A stretch of DNA of 64,000 bases from Lunularia cruciata (GCA_948567375.1 OX419756.1:20527001-20591000); one strand, 5' to 3'; numbered from the stretch's first letter, positions 1 through 11,568 are shown. The notes: generated by a model from the sequence alone, not told the origin. A program made the numbers and translations.

Positions 1-308
1 GAAATTTCTTTGTATCAATCTAGTGTTATGATCAGAAATGCAAAATACTACAAACATTATGATTTTTCAAGGCATTCCCTTGTTTGCTATCCACTTAGGA
101 TCAAACATATAGAATGAACATCAGCACTATAGAATCCAACATCTAACTTTCAGTGATTGCAATTTGAACTTCTCTCAACACTCACAAACATAGACACAAG
201 ATTGAAACTTGGAATTAAGTTGAAACAATGAGCACTAAATTACAATACTTTGCTTTACTCAACTTCAAAACTATGAAGACTAAATACAATGAAACATTGC
301 AAATAATG

Positions 309-320
309 CCTTTAAATAGG
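309..320 (-). promoter_or_regulatory. TATA-like box of E1
   Basis: The minus strand reads CCTATTTAAAGG. It aligns with CTATTTAAG in the E2 copy at 30108-30116, so it was present in the common ancestor and may be the LTR promoter of the family. Confidence 0.4.
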
Positions 321-459
321 CAGAGCACTCAACACTTACAAAATTGCCCAAACCACTTCAATTGCTACTTAGAAATCTACATACCTAAAGTGTCACTCCA
401 CTTCTTCATATCTACCTCTTCAAATCTCAAAACGATTACTCTTACTCCGATTTGATGTC

Positions 460-1899
460 AACTTCTACTTTGGCTTCTACATCCAAGTTACCTAAAAATG
501 CCTCTTGCACTTCAGATTCATCTATGAATTCTATTTCTTCTTCTATTCCTATCCTATCTTAAGTTTGTACTGATATTGGAGTCAATGATATACTAACTAC
601 ATTCTCCTTTCTCTACTCTAACTACTTCAATGGACTTAGGTAATTCACCTGAAGTCACATGCACTCCTACATCAACTACTTAATCTCTGGTTTTTACCTT
701 CATAGTATTGCAAAGTTCATCTGATTTGGATCTAACTAAGTCTACATTGAGATAGACATTGTCTCCTACTTCTATCATCTTCCTATCTACTCTCTCTCTC
801 AAGCAAATCAATAGATAATTCAATTTGGTGTCCTTTGCATTCCTCCTTCTTGTTTCCTAAACAAGCAACTTCAACTAATGCAATCTCAATTCCTCCAACT
901 TCACCTTGGCTTTAGTACTTAGCATTGCCTTCATCTCCCCAATGGTCTTCCTTATTGATCTCGATGTCTTCTTTGGAACTAACTCTTCCCAAGTCCTCTT
1001 TGCTTCCAATTCATTCAGGTACATCTTCAACTCTTCTTCAAACTCTACCTTCAATGCTTCATTCTCTTTCACATAGTGAATAAGCTGAGCCTCTGTATTC
1101 CTGATCAGACCTCTCAACCTTTCTTCTTCCTGATCTTTAATCAATAATTCACATTCCTAGGCTCAATCCTTCTTTGCTACAACCAACCTCAATTTCTCCA
1201 ACTCTTACTCCCTCACCACTTCAATAGCTTTTGAGTTCATTGCATTGAGTTGCACTTCATTGAATTCTCCCGTCAACTTCTTGAATGTTGCTTTTTGGTC
1301 CTTCAATTATTCATCTTATTGTTCAAAATCACCACCACGCTTCACAAAATTCTCCTATAAATTATTGAAGCTCTTTTTCAAAGTACCGTGTCTACTTGAA
1401 GTATTTTAGCTTCCTCTTCTTCTTGGGTTAACTTCTCCTTCAACTCTAGGACTTCCATGCTCAAGAACTTCACAGTATATGAAACTCATCCTTTACTTTG
1501 GAATGATCTTGTTGTATCTCCTTTCTCTTTTTCTGCAACTCCAACAAAAACAGATACATGATCTTTGATAGATAAATTACTCCTCTATACTCTTCCTAGT
1601 CCTCTTCTTTTTCTTTAGCTTAGGTAGGTAATTCTTTTGTTGGTGCCTTAACCCAAAGTCTCAATCTTCTTATCTTCAAATTGATTACCTCCAAGCTTTC
1701 TTCTTCCTCCTCAGCTCTACTTGTCCCTACAATTGCAAGTTGTAGACTTCTTGTTGATCTCATTCCTCTTGAAAACATATGGACTGGCTCCTCTTCTCTC
1801 TCCTTTGGGATATCCACCTCAGAAAACTCCAAGAATTGGCTGACTTCTCCTTCCATGCATTCAATCTGCACATGGAACTCCCAATCATTGTCCTCAGCT
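460..1899 (-). pseudogene. degenerate acidic coiled-coil protein of the E-family element
   Basis: Several minus-strand segments look coding but are separated by stops and frameshifts. One at 1620-1871 is rich in glutamate (for example AEEEEESLEVINL). One at 875-1144 is a charged heptad-like coiled coil (EEERLRGLIRNTEAQ). A further segment towards 460 ends in VEVDIKSE plus stop. The related insertion E2 has an ORF with a similar acidic end, EEVDIGSD plus stop, at the matching position, so the reading is probably a real ancestral protein. Long coiled coils occur in plant retroelement gag proteins, which is the likeliest identity, but no zinc knuckle or enzyme motif is visible here. The region continues into 9693-10100 on the far side of element A. 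Confidence 0.4.
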
Positions 1900-1900
1900 T

Positions 1901-2590
1901 TGTAACACCCATTTGTGCATGTGTGTGGTATTGTGATATTTAGCTTGGTATTACAAGTACTTAAGAGATATTATTTATATGGAGATAAAGGATGGTTCTA
2001 TATTAGTTATGGTTAGCTAAAGTTAGTCATAGCTAAGATAGAGGGGACTTTACTTTAGAGGAAGTAGAAAAGATGAGCACCACTATTTTGGATTTTAGTG
2101 TGTTGACTTGGTATTATTCCTAGGTGTTTGGCTTTGAGGAAAGAGTTGAGAACTCTTGGGCCCGCAAGCCTTTTTGTTTTGGATTCTTCTTTAGTCCAAG
2201 GATAGCCCATGTGAAGGAATCCTTGACTTAGTGGTTGGGTCAAGATAAGACCACATGCTTAGGGGAATATGCCCATGTGAATGGATATTCCTTTTTACTT
2301 TTTGACTTTACTTGACTTTTAGTCTAGTAACTTGAGTTACTACGGTAATTAGTTACTTTGGTACGTAAATATTTCACAAGTATATAAACAAGGGGTGAGG
2401 AGGTACTCATCATCCTTTCATTTGCAACTATCTCTCTCTCATTGAGTTCTCTAGTGAGCAATGTCTTGAGCCTTGGAGTGTTAGCCTTGGAGGAGTATGA
2501 TGGAGTTGGGGTTCCTTTCCTTCTTAGTCCATGGTGCGCTACCATAATAGCCATGAGAGGTTCATCTTGAGTGAGAGACAGGCCGGCTCA
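1901..2590 (+). repeat. 5' LTR of element A
   Basis: It starts TGTAACACCC and ends GGCTCA, the usual TG...CA form, and is nearly identical to 9007-9692, 17045-17732 and 23666-24353. It contains a TATA box at 2381-2388. The long minus-strand ORF across it recurs in every LTR copy of the family and is treated as chance. Confidence 0.92.
2381..2388 (+). promoter_or_regulatory. TATA box in the 5' LTR of element A
   Basis: TATATAAA lies about 210 bp from the LTR end and is conserved in all five LTR copies (also near 9483, 11360, 17523 and 24144). It is the probable U3 promoter of the family. Confidence 0.6.
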
Positions 2591-2594
2591 CATT

Positions 2595-2615
2595 TTTGGT
2601 TCCGTTGCTAGGACC
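2595..2615 (+). other. primer binding site of element A
   Basis: Immediately after the LTR comes TTTGGTTCCGTTGCTAGGAC. It resembles the TGGCGCCGTTGCCGGGGA primer site common in plant gypsy elements and usually linked to tRNA-Asp. The B copy at 17739-17757 is closer to that form (CCGTTGCCGGGACC). The tRNA assignment is by recollection only. Confidence 0.5.
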
Positions 2616-3449
2616 TCTCTAGAAGGCAAGATAATGTTCCGCATTCAATTCTACATTAGGCAGAAGGAGGCTATGAGAGCTCACTTGGAGAGGACATTAG
2701 GAGAGTAGAGTGCTGAACTTATGTTAGAGAACCAAGATCCATTTGTATACCCTGTAGTTCATTATGATGTATTTGAGGTGATTTTGTACATCTTGTACAC
2801 ATGAGAGGAATTGGGAGATTGTGTGAGGTGGATTGCAGATTTTGCAGATTAAGGTGATTTTGGGCAAATCCTCAAGTTTGAGATCTGGACTTGAAATTTC
2901 TACACATGATAGCTTGGGTTATCTTTCATTTATTACACTTGAAATTATTGTGAGAGCTACTATGCGCACTGGGCTAGAATTTTTGAAAGTTGATAGGGTA
3001 AAGTGCTCCCGCAACTGCATGCTCTCTGGAAAATTGTACAGATACTGCCATTTCTTCAATTTTCAGTGAATTGTCCTGAAAAGTACCAAGAAAATTAAGT
3101 GTATTGTATTCTACCTGCTGCCACAAAAATTAGAGAGAGATTGTTCTTGCGCAAGGAGTTATAAGTTTTTGAAGTGAGGGGGTGGTTTTCAAACCAAATC
3201 TGAAATATGTGTGCTCAAAAGAAAGATGTCTAGGCCAAATACCTTAATGAAAAGATCTGAAATTTTGCAAAGAGCAAAGCCCTAGAGTTGTGATCAAGTG
3301 TGCAAAATTTCAGAGGACTATGACATATTGGTAGGGAGATTTGAGTGATATTGTGAGGAAGGGTCAATTCTGCAGAGTGGAGATCTCATGCATGAGGAGT
3401 TTGAGATCAACAAAAAACATGTTTTAGTGTTTAGATTCATCTTGGGAAC

Positions 3450-3923
3450 ATGGAGGGTCATCAAGAGTGGAAATTGAAATTATGCAAGGTTCCCCAAGAG
3501 TTTGAGGTGATTGTAGGGGTGGATTTGAGGAAAGGAGAGTTTACAATAGAATTTGAAGAGAGTGTTGAGAGGATCCAAAAACCTACATCACTTGGAGGAA
3601 AGAGTGAGTCTAAGTGCTTTCTATGTGGAGAGAAGGGACATAGGGCAATTTCATGTCCATTGACCTTTGAGAGCAAGAGATTGAGGGAAAGGAGAGGCTT
3701 ACTTGACTTGGGTTTGCATGTTGGACTTTCTTCACCAAGATTGGGAGGGAGAAGATCTAAGACCAAGGAGTTGTGTGAGGTTTGTGGAGTGGAAGGACTT
3801 CCAAAAGGACATGAGTGTAGTGGAGTAAAATCACTTTTGGAGACTATGGTGAAGGATCTTGGAGAGAGTCTTAGTACAGCTACAGAAATACTACCACCTT
3901 CATCAGCTAGCTCTCAAGATTAG
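3450..3923 (+). CDS. accessory zinc-knuckle ORF in the leader of element A
   Basis: This open 157-codon frame lies upstream of gag, starting ATGGAGGGTCATCAAGAG. Around residues 56-69 it has a retroviral-type CCHC knuckle, CFLCGEKGHRAISC (C-x2-C-x4-H-x4-C). Around residues 109-122 there is a second cysteine cluster, CEVCGVEGLPKGHEC. The remainder is basic and glycine/serine-rich. A nucleic-acid-binding role is inferred from the knuckle. It is not the main gag, which follows at 4138 with its own knuckle. In sibling element B the segment matching 3363-3868 is cleanly deleted, so nearly all of this ORF is missing there. It could be a duplicated or captured gag fragment; I do not recognise it as a named family. 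Confidence 0.55.
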   Translation: MEGHQEWKLKLCKVPQEFEVIVGVDLRKGEFTIEFEESVERIQKPTSLGGKSESKCFLCGEKGHRAISCPLTFESKRLRERRGLLDLGLHVGLSSPRLGGRRSKTKELCEVCGVEGLPKGHECSGVKSLLETMVKDLGESLSTATEILPPSSASSQD

Positions 3924-4137
3924 TGATGGAGATAATCTTTCAACTTATGGATAAACTATCCATGATTATGCACTCTAGGATTTGATGTTGCTATAGAAAT
4001 CTTGGAGCAACCTGAACCTTTTGTGTTCCCTAGGGTGGACTACTCTCAAATGGTGTTAGTCATGTATATACTCTATTAGTTATAGAGTGAGAGAAAAGAA
4101 AAGAGAAAAAGAAAAAGAAAGATAGTGAGAGGTTAAG

Positions 4138-5560
4138 ATGGGGAAACTTCCAGTTTTCTTTAGCAAGGATGGAGAAGATGTGGGGGCCTTTGTGAGAGAC
4201 TTCAAGAGAGCTTGCATAGGAAACAATGAGAGGAGGAAGAATGAGTGGGCCTCATTATTACCAGATTTCTTTGAGGATGCAGCACTTACATGGTATGAGT
4301 CAGAATACCAAAAGAGAGAGAGGAGAGATGGGGAAGAGGAGTCTTGGGAGACTTTGACTTCAGCACTCATTGGGAACTTTCTTCCTGATGAGAGTTATGA
4401 GAGATTGATGAGTGAGGTTACATTTCTCAAGCAAGGAGAAGGAGAGAAAGTGAGAGTCTATGTGGAAAGAGTGGAAAAGTTAGAGTCCTGATTTCACATA
4501 GTGTTGAGGAAGGGTGGGGATGATGTGGAGACTACAATGATTGGCATAGGGGCCATGCTCACCAAGAATTTTGTGGGAGGGTTGAGACCACAAATGAGAA
4601 GCAAGGTGAGATATGAGAAACCTTCTTCCAAGGTCAAAGATATCAAGATCGCAATTCGTATGGAGGAGAGTTTGGAAGGAGATGAGAGTGATTTGGTGGT
4701 GAAGGAGGTTGTGCATCCTCCTCAAGGCTACAAGTATGGTGGAACTTCTGATACTTTGGTGACAAGGGTTGCACCAAGAGTAGTAGTTGCTCCAATTCTG
4801 GCACCTCCACCAAAGGATCCACTTCAAACCATCACAGAACAACTTGCGGATCTCAAGATCAATGTGGTGCAACTATGGGAGAAGAGAGAGGTGGATCAGA
4901 ATGTAGGGAGAGGGCCTAGGAGTTATGGAAACTATCCATATAGAGGAGTTCAACTAGCCAACAATTTCAATGATAGAAATTGTTTTGGTTGTGGAGGAAG
5001 AGGCCATATCCAAAGAAATTGCCCAAATTCCACTTACCATGGAGGAAGGAGTTATGAGGGAGCCAATAGAGGGAAAGGGGGAGGTAGTGAAACCCAAGTG
5101 GCTCCTAATCCCAAAAAAGGTAAGGGGATAGCATCCATAGATGTGGTTGAGAGCAAGTATGAGAAGGGAGAGTGCTCAAACTCTAAGGGTCTTAATTTGG
5201 AGCTTTTGGCACAAGAGAAGAAGAGAGCTCATTTTGCAGAGGATGTTCACTCTTCTCAAGGATTCACTCCAAGCAAGGATACTCTTATGTCTATTAGGAG
5301 CACTTGCACCTCAACACCATCAACAACAAAGACTCCAAGGAAGAAGTTGGGGATGGAGGACTTCTTGATCTCAAAGCAACAATGGAACTACAATGTGTTG
5401 GAGGATGTTGGTAGTCAGAAGGCTAACATCATAGTGGGCCAATTAATTGCTTTGAACCCTACCTTGAGAAAGGAGCTTAGAGGTGGTTTGAGCTCTACAA
5501 GGAGCAAGAGGAAGAAGAAGGCAAAAGTTCCAGTATCAATGGGGGTGGTGGATGCCAAGC
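4138..5560 (+). pseudogene. gag of element A
   Basis: The frame starts ATGGGGAAACTTCCAG just after a purine-rich leader. It encodes a retrotransposon gag N-terminal domain (LPDFFEDAALTWYESEY, residues about 41-57). A stop at 4489-4491 breaks the frame, which resumes at 4501. Near 4980-5020 is the CCHC knuckle CFGCGGRGHIQRNC. Gag forms the particle and packages the RNA. The breaks mean no full-length gag can be made from this copy. Confidence 0.8.
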
Positions 5561-5579
5561 CAGCACCATGGGAGGCTTG

Positions 5580-5890
5580 TGAATATGCCTCCAAGATTGA
5601 TGTGAGAGTGAATGGTCACAACATCAAGGATGCATTGGTTGATGGAGGATCAGCAGTAAATGCCATGTCAGAAAGGTTGATGAAGAAGTTGGGTATGATA
5701 CCCTCAAGACCTTCAACATTTGTGGTGAGCATGGCAAACAAGCAACAAGTTCAACCAGTAGGGGTGATGGATAAAGTGGTAGTTTTAGTTATGGGAGTTC
5801 AAAATCTCATGACTTTCCAAGTCTTGAAGGATTCAAGCTATGACTTACTTCTTGGGAGGCCATGGTTGAGAGCAGCACGCACAACTGATC
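5580..5890 (+). pseudogene. aspartic protease of element A
   Basis: The frame running on from gag encodes DALVDGGSAVNAMSERL (active-site D at 5641; the usual D-S/T-G reads D-G-G) and ends with LLLGRPWLRAARTTD, the flap-to-C-terminal signature of Ty3/gypsy proteases. The same DGG occurs in element B, so it was inherited rather than being a recent lesion. It lies in the same frame as the downstream RT. Confidence 0.75.
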
Positions 5891-6309
5891 GATGGCACAA
5901 AGGGTACTTGAGGATTGGGCCATCAAACCATAGAGTCACAGTTCCTGTGACTAACACCACCAACACTTCACATTCAGATAGACCATCTTCTGATTATTGG
6001 GAATCAGATTCTGAAGAAGGAGCTTCAGGTGTAGACACAAGCATGAAAGAGGAGACTTTCACGGAGAAGGATGAATCTGAATCTGATTCAGATGTGTTTC
6101 CTTTGTGTGCTATGGATTTTGCACCTAAGCCAAAGGTTTTGAAGGACCCACACAAATTACCATTGACACTTGAGGAGGTAGAGAGAAGGTTATCTACCCT
6201 CAAGTATGGCCCAAATGTTACCAAGGAGGAGAAGGTAAGATGTGAGGAGATTTTCCGCAAGTTCATCCATGTGTTTGCTTTTAGTTACAAGGATTTGAAG
6301 GAAGTCACC

Positions 6310-7600
6310 TTGGAGGAGCACAAGATAGAGGTGGAGTCACATGCAAGACCAATCCGCCAAAAACAACATCGCATTAGCCCACCAATATCTTTGGTTGTGA
6401 AGGAGGAGATTGATAAGCTCAAGGAGGCTGGATTTATCTTTGAGGTGGAGAATTCAGAATAGGTGTCTCGAATTGTCATTGTGAAGAAAAAGAATGGCAA
6501 GCTGTGGGTATGTGTGGATTACAAGAAGTTCAATGCTGTTACCAAGAAGGACTACTACGCATTGCCATTCATTGATGAGATCTTGGAGGAGGTTGCAGGT
6601 CATGAGAGGTACAATTTTGGAGATGGTTATAGTGGATATAACCAAATCAAGATTGCACCAGAGCATCAAGAACTCACCACGTTCACCACACCTTGGGGAA
6701 CTTACGCTTTCAAGGTCATGCCTTTTGGGCTTTGCAATGCTCCAGCCACATTCTAACGGTTCATGAACAAGGTATTTGAACCTTTCATTGGGAAATTTGT
6801 GAGAGACTTCATTGATGACTTTTGTGTCTATGGGAGCAAGGAGGAGCACTTTGAGCACCTAATCAAAGTCTTGCAATGCTTGGATGAGGCAAATGCATCA
6901 CTCAACCCAGAGAAGTGCATTTTTGGATGTGAAGAAGGTCTACTTTTGGGGCACATCATCTCCAAGGATGGAATAGAAGTTGATCCTAAGAAGGTGAGGA
7001 AAATCTCAAACCTTCCATTCCCTTCAAGCTTGACAAAGTTACGCCAATTCTTGGGGATGGTTGGATACTATAGGAGGTTCATCTTCTCATTTTCCAACAA
7101 GGCTTATGCATTGACCATCTATATGAAGAAGGGTGTAGATTACATGGTGATTTTGGAAGACAAGGAGGCTCTCAAAGCTTTTGAGGAGCTCAAGCAATCC
7201 CTTGTTGTAGCTCCAATTCTTGCTAAACCTGATTGGAGTAAGCCTTTCATCCTCTACACTGATGCTTCTAATGTAGCTATAGGATGCACTCTTAGTCAAT
7301 TAGACCAAGATGGGCATGATCATCCAATAGCTTATGCTAGCAAGCAGATGGTTTCAGCAGAGAAGAACTACTCTATCATAGAGAGAGAAGGGTGGCAGTG
7401 ATCTTTGGTCTCAAGAAGTTTAGACACTACTTGATGGGAGGGAAAGCCACCATTGTCACGGATCACAAGGCTTTGAAGTACATCTTCAACAAGCCTAATG
7501 TTGAAGGGAGACTAGCAAGGTGGATGATACTCTTGTCTGAGTATGACTACACCATTGAGGATAGGCCAGGAAAGAAACATGCAAATGCTAATTTGTTATC
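6310..7600 (+). pseudogene. reverse transcriptase-RNase H of element A
   Basis: RT motifs run in order: RISPPISLVVKEEIDKL, CVDYKKFN, GDGYSGYNQI (catalytic D), VMPFGLCNAPATF and FIDDFCVYGS (motif C, FIDD). RNase H follows with FILYTDASNVAIG and VTDHKALKYIF. Breaks against sibling B are TGG to TAG at 6460-6462, CAA to TAA at 6754-6756, and a one-base loss near 7393 that shifts the frame inside RNase H. The polyprotein is therefore dead although the catalytic residues survive. Confidence 0.88.
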
Positions 7601-7799
7601 TAGAGCCTATGATCATGATGGTGATGAGCCAGTGGATGATTCCTTCCCGGATGAGGAGCTCATGACAATCTCAGTCACTCAAGAGGTTCCAATGGAGTAC
7701 AAGGAGATTGTGGATTTTGTGACAAGAGGTAACTATCCAGAAGGGATGCATGCTAGGCAGAGGAAGACCCTTGCAACAAGATCTAGACCTTACACAATG

Positions 7800-8957
7800 G
7801 TGGAGGATATTCTTTTTCACCAAGGAGCAGATGGTCTACTTCGGAATGCAATGGGTAAGGAAGAGTCTATCCTACTCATAAAGGAGCTTCATGAAGGTTT
7901 AGTATGTGGAGGACACTTTGCAGGAAAGGTGATTGCTTCCAAGATTCTAGATGCAGGTTACCATTGGAGAGGGATTTTCAAGGATTGTCTTGATTATTGC
8001 AAAACTTGTTTGTGAAGCTTTTGCTAGAAAGTCTACATCCACTCCACCACTTAGATCAATTCCATTGCTAGGACCTTTTGAGAAGTGGAGAATTGATTTT
8101 GTAGGTCCTCTCAATAGAACCCCAAGGAACAATCGGTACATTGTGGTAGTTACTGATTACCTTACCAAGTGGGTTAAGGCTAGACCATTGAGGAACAAGA
8201 ATGAAGATGAAGTGGGTAGATTTCTTTATGAACGCATTATCACTAGGTTTGGATGCCCTTTGAAGTTGGTTTCTGATAGAGGAGGAGAGTTGACATGAAG
8301 CATTACTACAGCCATGCTACGATATTTCTCTATCACACATAGAGTAACTACATCCTATAAGCCAAATTCCAATGGCTTGGCAGAGAGAACCAATCAGACC
8401 TTGTGCATGATGTTGGCCAAAGATGAAGAAATGGAGGGGGCTAAACATCATTGGGACAAGAGGATTCATGCAGTTTTGTGGGAGTATAGGACAACCATGA
8501 AGACTTCCACCGGATATTCTCCATTTCAATTGGTGTATGGTATTGAGTGTACCTTACCTATTCACTTTGATCGTCCTACCTTCCAAAGCATTCATAGTAG
8601 ATTGAAGAAAGCACAAGGAGGTGATGTAGAGAAGTCAAGGAAGGATCAACTCATGGAGTTGGAAGAGGCAAGAGCAATTGCTATGGTTCGACTAGAGCAA
8701 GCCCAAAGGAAACAAAAGGAGAGCTATGACAAGAGGCAAGGCAAGAAGAAGGTGGAGCCTTTCAAAGAAGGTGATTGGGTAATGTTGTTTGATTCCATTT
8801 GATTCAAGATAGTGCAAAAGAAGTTTTTGCCTAAGTACTTTGGACCTTTCATAATAGAGAAGGTGTGGGGCAATTACACCTATGATCTCAAGGAGTTGGA
8901 AGGAAGACACTTTGATAGGATTAACCATGATAAGTTGAAGATGTACTATAGAAGGTA
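7800..8957 (+). pseudogene. integrase of element A
   Basis: The N-terminal H2C2 zinc region (HEGLVCGGHFAGKV ... CKTC) is truncated by a small deletion near 8010 that removes the last part of the CHVC found in B. The catalytic core follows: DFVGPL, VVVTDYLTKW and SDRGGE. A stop replaces an arginine at 8296-8298. A TGA at 8800-8802 is shared with element B and so predates their split. There is no chromodomain at the C terminus, unlike element C. Confidence 0.85.
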
Positions 8958-8995
8958 GAGAGGCCTTCACTTTGAGGACAAAGTGAAAACTTAGT

Positions 8996-9006
8996 CCGGG
9001 GGTAAA
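8996..9006 (+). other. polypurine tract of element A
   Basis: CCGGGGGTAAA directly precedes the 3' LTR. This is the expected plus-strand priming site, and the same sequence precedes the LTR of element B at 23666. Confidence 0.6.
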
Positions 9007-9692
9007 TGTAACACCCATTTGTGCATGTGTGTGGTATTGTGATATTTAGCTTGGTATTACAAGTACTTAAGAGATATTATTTATAGAGATAAAGGATGGT
9101 TCTATATTAGTCATGGTTAGCTAAAGTTAGTCATAGCTAAGATAGAGGGGACTTTACTTTAGAGGAAGTAGAAAAGATGAGCACCACTATTTTGGAATTT
9201 AGTGTGTTGACTTGGTATTATTCCTAGGTGTTTGGCTTTGAGGAAAGAGTTGAGAACTCTTGGGCTCACAAGCCTTTTTTTTTGGATTTTTCTTTAATCC
9301 AAGGATAGCCAATGTGAAGGAATCCTTGACTTAGTGGTTGGGTCAAGATAAGACCATATGCTTAGGGGAATATGCCCATGTGAATGGATATTCCTTTCTT
9401 CTTTTTGACTTTACTTGACTTAAGTCTAGCAACTTGAGTTACTACGGTAATTAGTAACTTTGGTACGTAACTATTTCACAAGTATATAAACAAGGAGTGA
9501 GGAGGTACTCATCATCCTTTCATTTGCAACTATCTCTCTCTCATTGAGTTCTCTAGTGAGCAATGTCTTGAGCCTTGGAGTGTTAGCCTTGGAGGAGTAT
9601 GATGGAGTTGGGGTTCCTTTCCTTCTTAGTCCATGGTGCACTACCATAATAGCCATGAGAGGTTCATCTTGAGTGAGAGACAGGCCGGCTCA
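9007..9692 (+). repeat. 3' LTR of element A
   Basis: It matches 1901-2590 almost throughout, with a few substitutions and small indels (for example in the 'gcctttttttttgg' stretch). The right flank CAGCT at 9693-9697 repeats the left flank. Confidence 0.92.
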
Positions 9693-11151
9693 CAGCTCCT
9701 TCTTCAACCAATTGTTAAACTTTGGATTCTCCATCACTCTCACTACTCAATTCCTTACTTTGCAATGTGAGCTCTTTTTCTTTTGGGTTTGTAGACTTAA
9801 ATTCAGCTTCTCCTTTAGATTTTGCACCTGATGTCAGTTACACTTCCACCATTTCTCACCTTGGGTTCAATCCGGTGGTCTTTTGTGGCTAAATTGGTGA
9901 TACCACCTCCTTGGTTCTACCCCACTTCCTTGGCTTGGGATACTCACCACCACTACCATCTCTTGTCTTGTCTTGGCAAAGTATTCATTGCCTCCTCAGA
10001 TTTGCCTTATGTTATATTGCTCATCCACATCTGCATCTTGACATAGATCTGGGTGAAAGTGTGACACCATCTTCTCCTCCTCCTCTGAGCTAAGTAGGTT
10101 TGATACCAAATAAAAATGAGTTGCAAATGGTACAAAGTAGTGGAGTGGTAGGTTCATCCTCCAATTCTCAATCATCTACCCCACTCTCTAATGAAAGCAC
10201 TTCATCCAATTCACTTTTTCTCTTGCAAACATTTGATGGAAAAATACCACTTGCTACTTTGTTACATACGTGGTTTGTTGTGGCTTAAACATCACCATCA
10301 ATGCCCCAAAAATACCTTGCCTTATTGGGTCTATGTAGAAGGTGATTCCTCCTACATCCCTAGCTTCTCTCCCCAAGACTAATCTCCAATCTGACTTAGC
10401 CCATCAAGCCAGATTTCCTCTCTCCCCCTCTATCTTGGGACCATCTTCATAGTTACGAGTAGTTATTTCTGCCATGAAACCTAAAAACTTAAGTTTCAAT
10501 TCCAAGAAAGAAAATTGATCCAAAGTCTACTCAAGACTTCGATACTTACCACTACATCTAGTCTCCAAATTGCAGGATCCTCACCGCAAGTGTGGTAATC
10601 TGCCTATTGCTTTTTCTTGCTTTTTCTGTGTGTTTTCTAATCCTTGGTCTTTGAAAGATCAAGCCCTTGCCTAGGCCTGAGATTCTAACTCCTTCAGCAC
10701 AACTATTAAGAGGCATATGATATCATCTTGACATTTCAGAACTTCCTTGACAAAGTCTTGATCTTATAATGTTTTACTGCACGGTCATTCTTTGGTTTAT
10801 CTTCAATTGACAATTACAGATTTTGTGTGTCTTGTTCCTATCACTCTTAATTTTATCTTCATCCCAAAGTAGCTATTTTTCCTTGGATTTACCTTCTTGA
10901 TTTGTTTGGCATTAAGGAAAGTGGTTATAGTTTCTTTGGATTGGGTTAATTCCTATAATGCAAAGTATTTTACTTTGGGTCTACCACCCTATAAGTCTGA
11001 TCCAAGTACTTCTTTCTTTGACACAAAGTCAACTTCCTTGGGTTGGAAGAGAACACATGATTCTTCTCTTCTCTTCTCCATTTGGCTTCAAGTTGGCTTT
11101 AATAATACACTTCTTCTTTAGAACTTTTCAAAAAAAAAAATGGGTACCACA
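9693..11151 (-). mobile_element. E-family copy E1, right part, degenerate
   Basis: This is the continuation of E1 beyond element A. Minus-strand reading from about 10100 down to 9693 gives acidic and lysine-rich peptides (for example LSSEEEEKMVSHFHP with interruptions). A TGGTATCAAACC lies just upstream on that strand near 10100. It resembles the initiator-tRNA primer site TGGTATCAGAGC at 8 or 9 of 12 positions and may mark the start of the internal region. Nothing recognisable was found between about 10300 and 11150. Plus-strand ORFs here are short and unsupported. Confidence 0.35.
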
Positions 11152-11568
11152 ACAAGCCTCTTTGCTTTGGATTCTTCTATAGTCCAAGATAGCCCATATG
11201 AAGGAATCCTTGACATAATGGTTGGGTCAAGATAAGACCACATGCTTAGGAGAATATTTCCATGAGTATGGATATTTCTTTTGACTTTATTTGACTTTTA
11301 GCCTAGTAACTTGAGTTACTTTAGTAATTAGTAACTTTGGTGTGTAACTATTTCACAAGTATATAAACTAGGGGTGAGGAGGTACTCATCATCCATTCAT
11401 TTGCAACTATCTCTCTCATTGAGTTCTCTTGTGAGCATTGGTTTGAGTCTTGGAGTGTTAGCCTTAGAGGAATATGATAGAGTTGGAGTTCCTTGCCTTT
11501 TTAGTCCATGGTGCATTACCATAATAGCCATTGGAGGTTCATCCAAAGTGAGAGACATGCCAGCTCTT
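11152..11568 (+). repeat. truncated LTR of the A/B family
   Basis: The sequence from 'gcctctttgctttggattc' to the 'gagagacatgccagctc' end matches the last 400 or so bases of the A/B LTR, including the TATA box at 11360-11367, but is more diverged. The first 270 bases of the LTR and any internal region are missing. It is an older relic than A or B, and its right end abuts the reverse-transcriptase remnant of element D. Confidence 0.8.

Larger units (their letters stand above)
1..1899 (-). mobile_element. E-family retroelement copy E1, left part (split by element A)
   Basis: Positions 1-480 read on the minus strand match the plus-strand insertion E2 near 29.93-30.48 kb over several hundred bases, including the stretches around 'acaaacatagacac' and 'ggaatccaacatc'. 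Both copies carry a TATA-like box, here at 309-320 on the minus strand. Between about 460 and 1899 the minus strand holds a broken coiled-coil coding region. The copy continues at 9693 after the insertion of element A, as shown by the CAGCT duplication at 1895-1899 and 9693-9697. The family is not one I recognise. An LTR element whose last ORF runs into the LTR would fit, but the boundaries were not resolved. Confidence 0.6.
1900..9692 (+). mobile_element. Ty3/gypsy retrotransposon A, full length, inactivated
   Basis: Two near-identical LTRs (1901-2590 and 9007-9692) bracket gag, protease, reverse transcriptase, RNase H and integrase in the Ty3/gypsy order. The 5 bp CAGCT is found on both sides (1895-1899 and 9693-9697), with one extra T on the left. 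The element lies within copy E1. It is a close sibling of element B at 17045-24353. It carries several stops and frameshifts and is not coding-competent. Compared with B it keeps about 505 bp of leader that holds an additional ORF. Confidence 0.93.

Noticed and set aside
228-455. 75-codon plus-strand ORF
   Set aside because: It lies in the E1 repeat opposite the TATA-like box and has no counterpart frame in E2.
2055-2243. Minus-strand ORF (MTQPLSQGFLHMGYPW), repeated at 17197 and 23818
   Set aside because: Also LTR-internal and broken in the 9007-9692 copy; no protein features.
2324-2554. Minus-strand ORF (MAIMVAHHGLRRKGTP) also found at 9471, 11397, 17511 and 24132
   Set aside because: It lies antisense within each LTR copy of the A/B family. 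Conservation is explained by the LTR itself.
4480-4872. Antisense ORFs over gag/pol of elements A and B (for example 4480-4872 and 19135-19527)
   Set aside because: They lie antisense to recognisable gag/RT coding and are shadows of it.
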